Shown here piece by piece: positions 46,123 to 55,945 of a DNA stretch of 64,000 nucleotides. A program made the translations under genes and the position numbers. This DNA is from Spirosoma luteum DSM 19990 (GTDB taxonomy: Bacteria; Bacteroidota; Bacteroidia; Cytophagales; Spirosomataceae). Numbering within the stretch: the stretch's first letter is position 1; each line of letters opens with the position of its first letter. Below the pieces are notes generated by a model. It ran no database searches and was not told the DNA's origin. It saw only the letters and a list, made by a program, of their open reading frames with translations. The stretch lies in contig NZ_KB893311.1 of assembly GCF_000374065.1 (NCBI RefSeq), forward strand, positions 62,001 through 126,000, in the 5' to 3' direction.

Positions 46123-46900
46123 TTAGTTGATGTTGCCCGTACCGAGGATAACGATGCGGTCACTGGCTTGCAGGCCGCTGACTACCTCAACGATATCGCC
46201 CTGCCTGGTCCCCGTTTTAATGACCTGTTTCAGAAAGCGTTCCGGGGTTTTCTGTACGAAGACATACACCCTGTCGTTTTCGGATACCAACGCCGATTGC
46301 GGCACCGACAGCACCGACGTCCCCCCCCCTTTTCCGGCTCATAACGGGTGCCGTAGCAAACGGCTCAAACCACGATTTTTCTTTATTGTACCCAATCTCG
46401 CCGGTGGTGGGTTCGGGGGCGGGTTGGCTGGCAATGGCCGTTGGTTCGTCGGCATACACCGTTACGTCTTTGACCACAAACTGTTCGGTATAAGCCGGGG
46501 TAACCAGATCAATCGTCACGGTGCCGCGTCCGGCCGTTGCGGGTTTCAGCGCAAAGCGGAAGTTGCCGGGAGCTACGGGCTTGATGAGTGTTTCGGTATA
46601 GTCTACTTTACCGTCGATAGTCAACGTCAGCGTCACAGTGGCTTCGGTATAGGGGCTAAACGTCTGGCCCAGCCGGGTCAGGTGCGCCGTAAAGCGGTTG
46701 GGCCGCCCGACCACCGGTGGGCGATATTCGGCAAAAAGCTCGGTGTGTTCGGTGTACATCGTGCTTGATTTGGCCCGTAAAGCCGGGTTTGGGGCTACAG
46801 TGCTGGTGGCCGTCGCGGGCGTGGTGGTTTGGGCCATCAGGGCGTTACCAGATAAAGTGATGACCGTTAAAAGACTTCCAAACCGGTGATTAGTTTTCAT
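46123..46900 (-). pseudogene. CzcB-type adaptor with internal deletion
   Basis: The N-terminal part (signal peptide, then LFAEYRPPVVGRPNRFTAHL and the first beta-domain, up to KEKSWFEPFATAPV) and the extreme C-terminus (LSVPQSALVSENDRVYVFVQ, VVSGLQASDRIVILG) of an efflux adaptor are both present. They are joined at a run of ten G on the minus strand (near 46318-46328), out of frame. The barrel-sandwich and hairpin domains (about 200 residues) are missing. A deletion at the G-run is the simplest explanation. Confidence 0.75.
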
Positions 46901-46940
46901 AAAGATTCGATTTTTGGTTAGTTATGGTGACGGCGTTCAT

Positions 46941-48164
46941 TTATTCCTCTTCGCCACTGTTGTTCTGCTGGGAGAGCAAACTATAGGCTCCTTTCACGAC
47001 AACGGGCGTTTTGACATCCACAGTCAATGGCAGGTTGACGGCTGTGTAGCCGTTTTGTGCTACGCCCGGCTTAACTTCGACCTGCCGGAAGCGGTAGCTC
47101 ACGGGCTGGCTACTTTTGCTTTCCAGCAGATAGACGTAGGATTTACCCCCGAACCCAACGATAGCCGCGTCGGGCAGCACGGATAACGGATTGCTGGTCA
47201 CGGCGACCTGCGCTGACACGTAGGCACCGGGAATAAAATCGTCCGAGACCCCCAGCGGACGGGCCAGCACGGCAACGGTCCGATCGGCATCAATCGACTT
47301 GCCCTTCATGAAAATCGTCGCCTGATGCATCGGTGCGCCGGCGCCACCCAGGCCGAACCGCACGGTTTGACCGGTACGAATGTGCGTAATGTCTTTTTCA
47401 AATACATTCAGGTGGACGTGCAAATCGCTCACGTCCGTCACCTCAATAATTACATCGGCCGGATTGACGAAACGACCATTATTGACGGGAACGTCGGTCA
47501 CGTAGCCATTGACGGGCGAAGGAACCCTAACGGTACGTATCAAGTGGTTGGCCCGCAGCGTGGCCGGGTTGATGTGCAGCAGCGATAGGCGTTGGCCCAT
47601 GCCAGCCAGTTGGGCCTGCAAACGCTGACGGTCAGAGCGGGTTTTCTGGAGCACTTTCAGCGCATTCACGTTTTCGCGGCTCAGTTCCTGCTGCCGGGCG
47701 AACTCCAGGTCGGCGTATTCCAGTTGGGCTTTGACGTCTAAATAATCCTGCTGCAACTGGATGAACTCAGGATTTTCGAGCACGGCCAGCGTTTGCCCCT
47801 TGCGGACTTTCGCGCCGGGTTCGAGCTTAATGCTTCGGATATAGCCCCCGACCGGCATCGATACACTCACCCGGCTTTGGGGCGGTACGTCGAGAACCCC
47901 GGTCAGCTTCAGCATCGTGCCAAGCGTCCGCGATTCGGGCTGGCCCAGTTGAATATCAGCAATGGTGTACTGTGCCTGCGTCAGGTTTACAACGGTCGGC
48001 GAACCGGCGTCTGGTGATTCAGTTGAATCAGCGGTGGACGCGGGTTGCTTCGCCGATGAGTCATCGGCGAACTTTTCGCTGCCACTGCAACCGATAAAGC
48101 TGACCGCAACAACCAGCGTGTACAGAAATGGAACTATATGGGCAAAAAAAACGGGACGTTTCAT
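46941..48164 (-). CDS. czcB: CzcB-type efflux adaptor
   Basis: A 407-residue membrane-fusion lipoprotein (start at ATG 48164, MKRPVFF; lipobox SFIGC). It shows the usual order: beta-domain, barrel-sandwich (VGGYIRSIKLEPGAKVRKGQ), alpha-hairpin (LENPEFIQLQQDYLDVKAQL), and C-terminal domains. No HMBD is present, unlike the two cus adaptors. It links CzcA to its fused TolC channel for export of Zn, Co, Cd or Ni. Directly downstream of czcA. Confidence 0.87.
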   Translation of the reverse strand: MKRPVFFAHIVPFLYTLVVAVSFIGCSGSEKFADDSSAKQPASTADSTESPDAGSPTVVNLTQAQYTIADIQLGQPESRTLGTMLKLTGVLDVPPQSRVSVSMPVGGYIRSIKLEPGAKVRKGQTLAVLENPEFIQLQQDYLDVKAQLEYADLEFARQQELSRENVNALKVLQKTRSDRQRLQAQLAGMGQRLSLLHINPATLRANHLIRTVRVPSPVNGYVTDVPVNNGRFVNPADVIIEVTDVSDLHVHLNVFEKDITHIRTGQTVRFGLGGAGAPMHQATIFMKGKSIDADRTVAVLARPLGVSDDFIPGAYVSAQVAVTSNPLSVLPDAAIVGFGGKSYVYLLESKSSQPVSYRFRQVEVKPGVAQNGYTAVNLPLTVDVKTPVVVKGAYSLLSQQNNSGEEE

Positions 48165-48201
48165 GGATCGACGGATTGGGAGAAAAATGAATAAATTGGG
48201 A

Positions 48202-51200
48202 TCAGGGCTGGCCGAGCAGGTATTCAATGTAAAGCACCGACTGGTTGTACTGGTTGAGCAGATCGAGGTAACTGGCCCGGATGGTCAGCGATTGTTGCAG
48301 GGCCAGCGAAAATTCCACGTACCCAATGTCGCCCCCCCCGAAGGCCTTGCGGGCGTTGTCCAGAATTAGCCGGGCCTGCGCCAGGCCGTTCTGCTCATAA
48401 TACGCCAGCGCCGTGCGGTACTGTTCGTACTGCTGAAAGGCTAGTGTGCCCTGTTGCTGCAAAGCCCGTCGCTGGGTCGCCAGTTCGGTTTGGGCGATCT
48501 GTTCACCCAACCGGGCGGCCTCGATCCGGGCCTTTTGTGGTTTGGCCAGCAGTGGCACCAGCACCCCAATCTGCCCGCTCACGAACCGATGTCCAGGACC
48601 GTAGTAGGTCTCGTTGCCATCATAGATTTGCGTCCCGATGATGGTCTGGGTGGACAATCCCACGATGAACTCGGGTTTTAGCCGGGCCTGCTCCACGCGA
48701 CGGCTTTGTTGGGCCACCACGATCTGCTGCCGAAGTTGCGCCAGCAGCGGATTGTTGGTCGTACCACTGCTATCCACGACTACGCTCAATTTCCGTTTGG
48801 TGAGTGGGCCGGGTGCCACCTCCAGTTCATCCGTACTGTAGAGCGCGGTTTGAAGCCGGGTACGGGCCGCAGCCAGGTTAGCCGTATTCTGGGCGAGCCG
48901 AACCAGTCCGTCGGCCCGTTGGCTTTCGGCGGTAGCCTTTTCGAGTGAGCCGGTTTCGCCCACCCGGAAGCGCAAATTAGCCGCCTGCACAAACTCGGCC
49001 AGGACGGAGTCCTGCTGCCGAAGCAGCCCTTCCCGTTCGTGCCAGTACTGCACGGCATAATACGCCGATTTGACATCGTACTGCACCTCATTGCGGCTCA
49101 CGCCCACGGCCATTTCCCGACCCTGAATGGTGGCGTCGGCCAAATCGGCCTGCCGACGCAACAGGGCCGGATTGGGCAAAATCTGGCTGATGGTCAGGCC
49201 ATTGTCAAATTTTCGGCTATTGAACTGACCCAGTGTACTGCTGATGGTGGTGCGGCCATAGTCGTAGGCACTCTGGCGCAGGGCCCGCTGCTGGTTCACC
49301 TGAAGGCCGCCAATTTGGAGCCGGGCGTTACGGGTAGCCGCTTCCTGAAGGGCCTGATCCAGACCAACGGCCCGGATGGCGGGGGATTGGGCATTAACTC
49401 CTAAAGCGGCCAGCACCAAAGTGGCAATCATGACCAAACGGTTCGTTATTCCCGACGGTATCGGTTTTTTAGGGTCGATCCGCTCCAGTCCACGCTCGAA
49501 ATAGGTGTACAGGATGGGCAGCACGAACAGCGTCAGTAGGGTGGCCGTAATCAAGCCGCCGATGACCACTGTCGCCAGTGGCTTCTGCACTTCGGCCCCG
49601 CCGGAGTTTGATAGGGCCATCGGGATAAAACCCAGCGAGGCAACCAGTGCAGTCATAATCACGGGCCTCAACCGCACCTGGGTACCCCGCCGGATAATCT
49701 CTCTAAAGTCGGTTAGTCCTTCCTCGTGCCGCAGCCGGTTGAATTCTGCAATCAGCACGATACCGTTGAGTACGGCCACGCCGAAGAGGGCGATGAAGCC
49801 CACCCCCGCCGAAATACTGAACGGCATTCCCCGCAGCAGCAGGGCAAACACGCCCCCGATAGCCGCCATCGGAATGGCAGTGAAGATCAAAAAACTCTGG
49901 CGAACCGAGTGGAAGGTAAAAAATAGCAGGGCGAAAATCAGGGCCAGTGAGCCTGGTACGGCAATGGCCAGCCGCCGTTTGGCTTCGACTAAGTTCTCGA
50001 ACTGCCCGCCATAGGTGATCGAATAGCCGGGTGGCAACTTGATTTGCCGGGCTACTTTGCCCTGCAACTCGGTGATGATACTTTCCACGTCCCGCCCGCG
50101 CACGTTGAAGCCCAGCGTAATGCGCCGACGGGTATTGTCGCGCTGGATCTGGTTGGGTGCCTGTTCCATGGTCACGTCGGCCAGTTGTGTTAACGGAATC
50201 TGCTGGCCAGTGGCCGTTGCCACGTAGAGGGTACGCACATCGTCGATACTCCGGCGTTTATCAGCCGATAACCGTACCACCAGATCGAACCGCCGTTCGC
50301 CCTCGTATACCTGACCGGTCGATTGCCCGGCGAAGGCCGTGTTGATCGTGCGGTTCACATCGGCGACGTTCAGGCCGTATTTAGCGATCTGATCGCGGTT
50401 GAGTTTGACTAAGATTTGGGTCAAGCCTTCGACCTGCTCGACGTAGAGGTCTTTGGCTCCGTCGATGCCCCCAATCAGGTTACCCACCTTCTCGGCCTGC
50501 CGGGTCAGTTCGCCCAGGTCTTCGCCGTAGATTTTCAGGGCTACGTCCTGGCGGGCACCGGTCATCAGTTCGTTGAATCGCATTTGCACCGGCTGCTGGA
50601 AGCCAAAAGCTACGCCCGGGATGACGGACAGGGCTTCGGCCATTTTTTCGGCTAGTTTCTCGCGACTACCGGCACTGGTCCATTCGGACTTTGGCTTGAG
50701 AATAATCATCAAATCGGAGGCTTCGATGGGCATGGGGTCGGTTGGAATCTCGCCGGAACCGCTTTTACCCACCACCTGCTCCACTTCGGGAAACTGTTTC
50801 ATTAAAATCCGTTGGGCTTTGGTGGTCGCGTCGGCCGATTCGCTCAGCGAACTACCCGTCAGGACGCGGGTTTCCACGGCAAAATCGCCCTCGTCCAGCG
50901 TTGGTAAAAACTCACCACCCATGCGCGTGAACAGAAATACGCTGATGGCTAATAACGAAACCGCCACCGCCAGAATTAGTATCCGGAACCGCAACGCCCG
51001 CATAATCAGCGGCTCATAGCCCCGGTGCAGCCAGGCCATGAACCGGTCGGACAACGTATTCTTATGCCGGATGGTTTTGCTGAGTACCAGCGAGGAGACC
51101 ATGGGCACGTAGGTCAGCGACAGAATAAATGCCCCCAGAATAGCAAAGCCCACCGTCAGGGCCATCGGGCGGAACATCTTCCCCTCCACCCCCGATAGGG

Positions 51201-52608
51201 CCAGAATGGGCAGGTACACAATCAGGATAATAATCTCGCCAAAGGCGGCTGAATTCCGAATCCGGCTGGCCGACTCGAACACCTCTTCGTCCATCTGAAG
51301 CTGAGTGAGGGTTTTATCCCGGTTGCGCAGCAGCATATGGTGCAGCGTGGCTTCGACAATAATCACGGCCCCATCCACAATCAGGCCGAAATCAATGGCC
51401 CCCAGACTCATCAGGTTGCCCGACACGCCAAAGATGTTCATCAGCGCAATGGCAAAGAGCAGTGCCAGCGGAATGACGGAAGCGACCACGAAGCCCGCCC
51501 GCCATTCACCCAAAACCAGTACCAGCACGAAGATGACGATCAGCGCACCCTCGGCGAGGTTTTTGGTCACGGTGCCGATGGCGCTGTCTACCATCTTGGT
51601 GCGGTCCAGAAAGGGAATAATCTCAACGCCTTCGGGCAGCGTTTTACGGATGTCAGCAATTTTAGCCTTCACCAGCTTGATTACCTTGGCGGAGTTCTCG
51701 CCTTTGAGCATCATCACCAGGGCCCCCACCACTTCGCCCTGTCCGTTGCGGGTCACGGCTCCGTAGCGTACGGCACTGCCAATCTGTACGGTAGCCACGT
51801 CGCGGATACGGATGGGTAGTGCATTCATCTGACCGGGTTGGCCACTGAGTTTGATCACCACATTTTCGATGTCGGTGATGCTACCGATCAGACCATCGGA
51901 GCGGATGAAGTAGGCGTTGGGTTTCTTGTCGATGTAGGCTCCACCGGTGTTCTGGTTGTTGCGTTCGAGGGCATCGAAGAGGTCGGTAATGGTCAGGTTC
52001 ATGCTCCGCAGCCTGTCGGGGTCCACCGCAATTTCATACTGCTTGACCAGGCCGCCAAAGCTGCTCACGTCGGCCACGCCGGGCGTACCCAGCAGCCCAC
52101 GCCGGATTATCCAGTCCTGAATCGTACGCAGTTCGGTGAGCGGGTATTTCTGCTCGTAGCCTTTTTTGGGTACGACCGTGTACTGAAAAATCTCGCCGAG
52201 GCCCGTTGTGACGGGGGCCATCGTGGGCGTACCCACACCGGGCGGAATCTGGCTGACCACGTTTTGCAGCCGCTCGGAAATCTGCTGGCGGGCCGAGAAC
52301 ACGTCTATATCGTCCCGAAATACGACCGTAACAATAGACAGCCCAAAGCGCGAAAACGAGCGCAGTTCGATCAGGCCCGGAAGGTTGGCTAAGCCAATTT
52401 CGACGGGAAAGGTCACCAGCCGTTCGATATCGGGCGCAGACAGCGAGGGGCTGGTCGTAATGACCTGTACCTGATTGTTGGTAATGTCGGGAACGGCATC
52501 GATGGGTAGTTGGGTGATCGACCAGCCTCCCCATATAATCAGGGCTACGGTAAGCAGACCCACGATGAGTTTGTTCCGAATGGAAAATAGAATAATATGA
52601 TTGAGCAT
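48202..52608 (-). CDS. czcA: CzcA-type RND pump fused to TolC-like outer-membrane channel
   Basis: 1468 residues from the preferred ATG at 52608 (MLNHIILFSIRNKL). Residues 1-about 1040 are an HME-RND pump with the divalent-metal TM4 motif (DFGLIVDGAVIIVE: both Asp and the Glu present), GGEFLPTLDEGDF, and no Met triad, so a Co/Zn/Cd pump. After TM12 (FVLPILYTYFERGLERIDPK) a short linker with a helix and LGVNAQ leads into a complete TolC-type channel (coiled coils QAANLRFRVGETGSLEKATA etc.). Such fusions occur in Bacteroidota. With czcB it would form the entire export machine. Confidence 0.9.
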   Translation of the reverse strand: MLNHIILFSIRNKLIVGLLTVALIIWGGWSITQLPIDAVPDITNNQVQVITTSPSLSAPDIERLVTFPVEIGLANLPGLIELRSFSRFGLSIVTVVFRDDIDVFSARQQISERLQNVVSQIPPGVGTPTMAPVTTGLGEIFQYTVVPKKGYEQKYPLTELRTIQDWIIRRGLLGTPGVADVSSFGGLVKQYEIAVDPDRLRSMNLTITDLFDALERNNQNTGGAYIDKKPNAYFIRSDGLIGSITDIENVVIKLSGQPGQMNALPIRIRDVATVQIGSAVRYGAVTRNGQGEVVGALVMMLKGENSAKVIKLVKAKIADIRKTLPEGVEIIPFLDRTKMVDSAIGTVTKNLAEGALIVIFVLVLVLGEWRAGFVVASVIPLALLFAIALMNIFGVSGNLMSLGAIDFGLIVDGAVIIVEATLHHMLLRNRDKTLTQLQMDEEVFESASRIRNSAAFGEIIILIVYLPILALSGVEGKMFRPMALTVGFAILGAFILSLTYVPMVSSLVLSKTIRHKNTLSDRFMAWLHRGYEPLIMRALRFRILILAVAVSLLAISVFLFTRMGGEFLPTLDEGDFAVETRVLTGSSLSESADATTKAQRILMKQFPEVEQVVGKSGSGEIPTDPMPIEASDLMIILKPKSEWTSAGSREKLAEKMAEALSVIPGVAFGFQQPVQMRFNELMTGARQDVALKIYGEDLGELTRQAEKVGNLIGGIDGAKDLYVEQVEGLTQILVKLNRDQIAKYGLNVADVNRTINTAFAGQSTGQVYEGERRFDLVVRLSADKRRSIDDVRTLYVATATGQQIPLTQLADVTMEQAPNQIQRDNTRRRITLGFNVRGRDVESIITELQGKVARQIKLPPGYSITYGGQFENLVEAKRRLAIAVPGSLALIFALLFFTFHSVRQSFLIFTAIPMAAIGGVFALLLRGMPFSISAGVGFIALFGVAVLNGIVLIAEFNRLRHEEGLTDFREIIRRGTQVRLRPVIMTALVASLGFIPMALSNSGGAEVQKPLATVVIGGLITATLLTLFVLPILYTYFERGLERIDPKKPIPSGITNRLVMIATLVLAALGVNAQSPAIRAVGLDQALQEAATRNARLQIGGLQVNQQRALRQSAYDYGRTTISSTLGQFNSRKFDNGLTISQILPNPALLRRQADLADATIQGREMAVGVSRNEVQYDVKSAYYAVQYWHEREGLLRQQDSVLAEFVQAANLRFRVGETGSLEKATAESQRADGLVRLAQNTANLAAARTRLQTALYSTDELEVAPGPLTKRKLSVVVDSSGTTNNPLLAQLRQQIVVAQQSRRVEQARLKPEFIVGLSTQTIIGTQIYDGNETYYGPGHRFVSGQIGVLVPLLAKPQKARIEAARLGEQIAQTELATQRRALQQQGTLAFQQYEQYRTALAYYEQNGLAQARLILDNARKAFGGGDIGYVEFSLALQQSLTIRASYLDLLNQYNQSVLYIEYLLGQP

Positions 52609-52637
52609 CGCTACATCAATTGAAGAGTAAGACAAAG

Positions 52638-52673
52638 CCAGTTACTCCGATCTGGAGGGATCGGAGTAACTGG
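52638..52673. repeat. Perfect 15-base hairpin before czcA
   Basis: Arms 52638-52652 and 52659-52673 pair perfectly around a 6-base loop. It lies between the stop of the small His-rich protein gene and the czcA start on the same strand; perhaps an attenuator or RNA processing site. Confidence 0.8.
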
Positions 52674-52688
52674 TACGCGTCAATACAA

Positions 52689-53093
52689 TTAACTGATTTT
52701 GGGCGGTTGCCAGAAGGAAAGCGTCGGCTCAGGGAGCGCGGCCGATTGGTAATGAAACCCAGTTTTGGGTGCTATTACGGGACTTGCACAAAGCGCGTTA
52801 GTCCAAAAAGGAGAGCCGGGCAGGTAAACCGGAGCCCAGCCTGCATCGGCGCCGGAATGGGCGGCTTTGACGGGAAGTTTAGCGTGATCGTGGTGGGGGG
52901 CATGGTGATCCCCCCTGTCGCCGTAGTGCTCGGCCAAAAAGTCCAAAAATGAGTGGTCCGGTTCTTCGAGCCGGTGAAGCTGGTAATGCTGATATAGCTC
53001 CGGTAGTTTGGCGCACTCCTCCCATATCGACACTGGCAGTAAGCTGAACAGCGAGAGGTAAAGACTGATTCCGATGGTGAGCAGGCGCAACAT
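52689..53093 (-). CDS. Small exported protein preceding czcA
   Basis: A 134-residue protein with an N-terminal signal/anchor (start at ATG 53093, MLRLLTIGISLYLSLFSLLP). The middle reads SFLDFLAEHYGDRGDHHAPH and then HDHAKLPVK, a His/Asp-rich block found in small proteins that head czc operons in Bacteroidota. It probably binds Zn or another divalent metal in the periplasm. It is first in the leftward czc operon. Confidence 0.6.
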   Translation of the reverse strand: MLRLLTIGISLYLSLFSLLPVSIWEECAKLPELYQHYQLHRLEEPDHSFLDFLAEHYGDRGDHHAPHHDHAKLPVKAAHSGADAGWAPVYLPGSPFWTNALCASPVIAPKTGFHYQSAALPEPTLSFWQPPKIS

Positions 53094-53308
53094 TACGGGC
53101 AAAGATAGCAATAATAAGCAATTGGTGTTGCGAATGGCACATCGACGGTTGAAAGTAGCGCTGACTCATGGCCACGTAAATCAACTGCGACGCTCTGATT
53201 GCTGCCTTTGTCAATCGGTCTAACCACCGATTAGCAAAGGCCCGGTCAGTTTCTGTTTCCGGATACGCCCTCCCATCCACATGGTCATTTCTTTTGGTTA
53301 AAAGGTAA

Positions 53309-54340
53309 TCAATGTCGCATACCACCTTGATTGCCCTTGCCTAACTGGTCCAGCGTGGCCCGGAACCCTTTGGCCAGTTCAGTTGCCGGACCACGCCCGT
53401 AGTAGTGCAGGAAAATGATCCGGGGTTGTTCGCCAAGCATATGATGGTGCAAGGCGACAACTTCGATGCGGTGACTGCGCAGTGTTTTTATGACGCTGTT
53501 CACTTCGCTTTCCAGCATGGCCACGTCACCAGCCATGTGAGCCGCATCCTGTTTACCCGCAAACGATGCCCAGGTGTTCAGACCGATAGCGGCTGTCATC
53601 TCAGCTCCCATGTCCGTTACCGTCAGGTCGTCGCGGCCAATGGTGTATTTGTATGTCGGGCCGTTGACTACACCTTTATACTTGATCAGCTCATCGAGTA
53701 CGGGTAAGTCAAACAATTCCTTACCGGTTAGGGGCATACCCGCCTGGGGCGTACCCGTCGCGGCTGGGGTGGCATTACTACTGGTTTGTGCTGAGGAAGG
53801 AGTCGAAGCAGGCTGGTTAGCCGGAAACAGTTTAGTTTCCCGGATTGCCTGGGCATACTTTCTGGCTAGTTCGGCCGTATCGCCCAGGCCGTGCAGGTGC
53901 ATATAAAAAATGCGCGGTTGTTCGTAGAAAAAGTGATTATGTATGGCCCCTACTTCCAGCCCTGCTGTGTGGGCCGCGTCGATCAACGGGTTTACTTCGG
54001 CTTCGAGTAGTACCGTATCGCTCATTATCACGGTCTGTTTGCCGTCCAGCGTTTTCTTGAAGGCTACCCAGCCACCAAACCCAAACGGAATTGGTACGGA
54101 TTCACCTTTCACCGTTACGCTCAGATCATTACGGGGCAGCGGCACCGAATAAGTAGCCTGGGCTTCGTTGTAAGTGCCTTTTTTGCCAAGAGCCGTAGCA
54201 ATAGCATCCTGATCGGCCTGGGAAAGGGCGGGTGTTTTTCCGATGCCTGGTAAGGCGTCTGGATTGACGCCCGAAGTTGTGCAAAGGGGGATGGTGCCCG
54301 TGGCAACAACGGCGGAGCGAAGGAAGTTTCTGCGTTGCAT
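53309..54340 (-). CDS. DUF1259 (LppY/LpqO-like) exported protein
   Basis: A 343-residue protein with an N-terminal twin-Arg-like/hydrophobic start (MQRRNFLRSAVVATGTIPL) and two DUF1259 repeats: residues about 55-190 (DLSVTVKGESVPIPFGFGGW, AIHNHFFYEQPRIFYMHLHG) and about 225-335 (DLTVTDMGAEMTAAIGLNTW, ALHHHMLGEQPRIIFLHYYG). The repeated His triads (HNHFF, HHHML) are likely metal sites. Function is unknown; members often lie in metal-resistance regions. Confidence 0.8.
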   Translation of the reverse strand: MQRRNFLRSAVVATGTIPLCTTSGVNPDALPGIGKTPALSQADQDAIATALGKKGTYNEAQATYSVPLPRNDLSVTVKGESVPIPFGFGGWVAFKKTLDGKQTVIMSDTVLLEAEVNPLIDAAHTAGLEVGAIHNHFFYEQPRIFYMHLHGLGDTAELARKYAQAIRETKLFPANQPASTPSSAQTSSNATPAATGTPQAGMPLTGKELFDLPVLDELIKYKGVVNGPTYKYTIGRDDLTVTDMGAEMTAAIGLNTWASFAGKQDAAHMAGDVAMLESEVNSVIKTLRSHRIEVVALHHHMLGEQPRIIFLHYYGRGPATELAKGFRATLDQLGKGNQGGMRH

Positions 54341-55082
54341 ACGTAAGTAGAAAAGGGCTCGATGAGCAGATTAGTGCTTCTAAAAGTAAAGCCAAATTCT
54401 GAATTAAATTTAAACGCGCCAGACTTTAGAGATTCAACCAGTCGGTTAGTTTCAGAACCCGTGCCCGGTTCATGGGTTGAAACGCCCATACAACCCGCCG
54501 TTGGTCGTCTGTAGCTTGGTAGGCGTAGCAATTACCGTCAAGACGATGTATAGATTGCTAATGGGTTTAAACCGGCACTGAAACCGGATGTTGGTAATGA
54601 TATATTGATCTGGTTATTACATTGTAGGTAGGCTGTCAGAAAGAAAGCCCGCGAAAAGGAGAGGTCAAGCTTTGGGCCGATTAGCAACAAATCCGAGGTG
54701 GTGTAGGGTTTGGGTAGCTGGATGTGATTGTAGATAAAATGTAGTGATTTTATGAGTACAGTAAGATCAGTTACCCTATGCGTTGAAAATAGTTCAAAAC
54801 CTCTTTGTTAGGCTTCAGATGAATGGTACATACTGTTTTCTCACGTGATAAATATGTTTATATCCGTACAGGCATACCACTAACCCATCCGGCCATTTTC
54901 GGTCAATAAATGGGTAGCTAATGTAATTTAATGAACTCGTCATTTTGTTATAAATGAATGGATTGCATCAATGTGAACTACCGCTAAACGCATCCACAAA
55001 AACGTCCGATTCCGATCAGGACAAGACACCGGAACAAAGTGGTTTAAAACTTATCTCGTTTATAGAGTTAATCGGCAAAAGC
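54341..55082. other. Intergenic region, 740 bases
   Basis: AT-richer than its surroundings; no gene, RNA or long hairpin recognised. Confidence 0.4.
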
Positions 55083-55688
55083 TCACTTGTTGGCTGTTAG
55101 TTTCAGTTCAATATCAAAATCATCGTAAATCGCTTTGTCGCCAAGGGCGTCAAAGAAAGATGTCGAGCCGTACTTGATGTCGTATTTGGTTCGGTCGAGC
55201 GTCACTTTGCCCTGCGCTTCTACCGTGGCTCCATCTTGTTTCACCCGAACGGGAAACGTTAGGGGATTAGAAATCCCTTTGATCCGCATGTTACCCGTCA
55301 CCAGGTACGTAGCGGTTCCCTTCGGTATCGCCTTAGTGATCGTAAACGAGGAGGTCGGGTGCTTGCCCGTCGAAAAGAAATCATCGGACTTCAGATGCCC
55401 GATCAGTTTAGCGTTGTATTCCTGATCGATCAGATCAGAGCAGACAAGGCTATTCATATCGAACGTAAATTGTCCGCCTGTGAGCTTACGATCATCGAAT
55501 TGCAATGCGCCATCGGCAAGCTTTACCGTACCCATATGCTCACCCGTCACTTTCCTGGCCTTCCAGTGCAGGTTGCTTTTCAATACATCCACTTTGTACG
55601 TGTCTGAGTAAGTTGTGTGCTTACTGCGCGTGGCCATTGTGCCGACAGAGATGAGTAAAATAGCTACCAGTTGATAGTGAATTTTCAT
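55083..55688 (-). CDS. YceI-family lipocalin-like protein
   Basis: A 201-residue exported protein (signal start at ATG 55688, MKIHYQLVAILLISVG). It has the YceI pattern: YKVDVLKSNLHWKARKVTGE, GQFTFDMNSLVCSDL, LKSDDFFSTGKHPTSSFTIT, and GISNPLTFPVRV. YceI proteins bind isoprenoid/quinone-like lipids in the periplasm. It stands alone on the minus strand, with a possible operator upstream. Confidence 0.85.
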   Translation of the reverse strand: MKIHYQLVAILLISVGTMATRSKHTTYSDTYKVDVLKSNLHWKARKVTGEHMGTVKLADGALQFDDRKLTGGQFTFDMNSLVCSDLIDQEYNAKLIGHLKSDDFFSTGKHPTSSFTITKAIPKGTATYLVTGNMRIKGISNPLTFPVRVKQDGATVEAQGKVTLDRTKYDIKYGSTSFFDALGDKAIYDDFDIELKLTANK

Positions 55689-55844
55689 TTCAGATAGAGA
55701 TGGGTACATCCTGTATAGTGCAATGTACGCTAACGTTGAATGCATACGAAATTGTACCTACACGAATTTTCAGTAGATTGGACCGAATGGCGTTTAAAGC
55801 CATTTTTTAGGGTAAAATCAAGTGCTATTTAATCGTTTACTTAC

Positions 55845-55878
55845 GAATCTAAATATAAGTTTAGGTGAATCTAAACTT
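55845..55878. promoter_or_regulatory. Possible operator between yceI and the divergent gene
   Basis: An 8-base inverted repeat aagtttag/ctaaactt (55857-55864 and 55871-55878) overlaps two direct copies of gaatctaaa (55845, 55867; period 22), two DNA turns apart. It lies between divergent genes; the regulator is unknown. Confidence 0.4.
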
Positions 55879-55945
55879 TTTTCTACTCGGTTTGTTATGA
55901 GGATAGAAAAATGGGTTAATACATTATTGGCGGATTGCTATTCAG

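Noticed and set aside
51305-52534. Open frames opposite czcA
   Set aside because: Shadow frames of the czcA coding sequence in GC-rich DNA.
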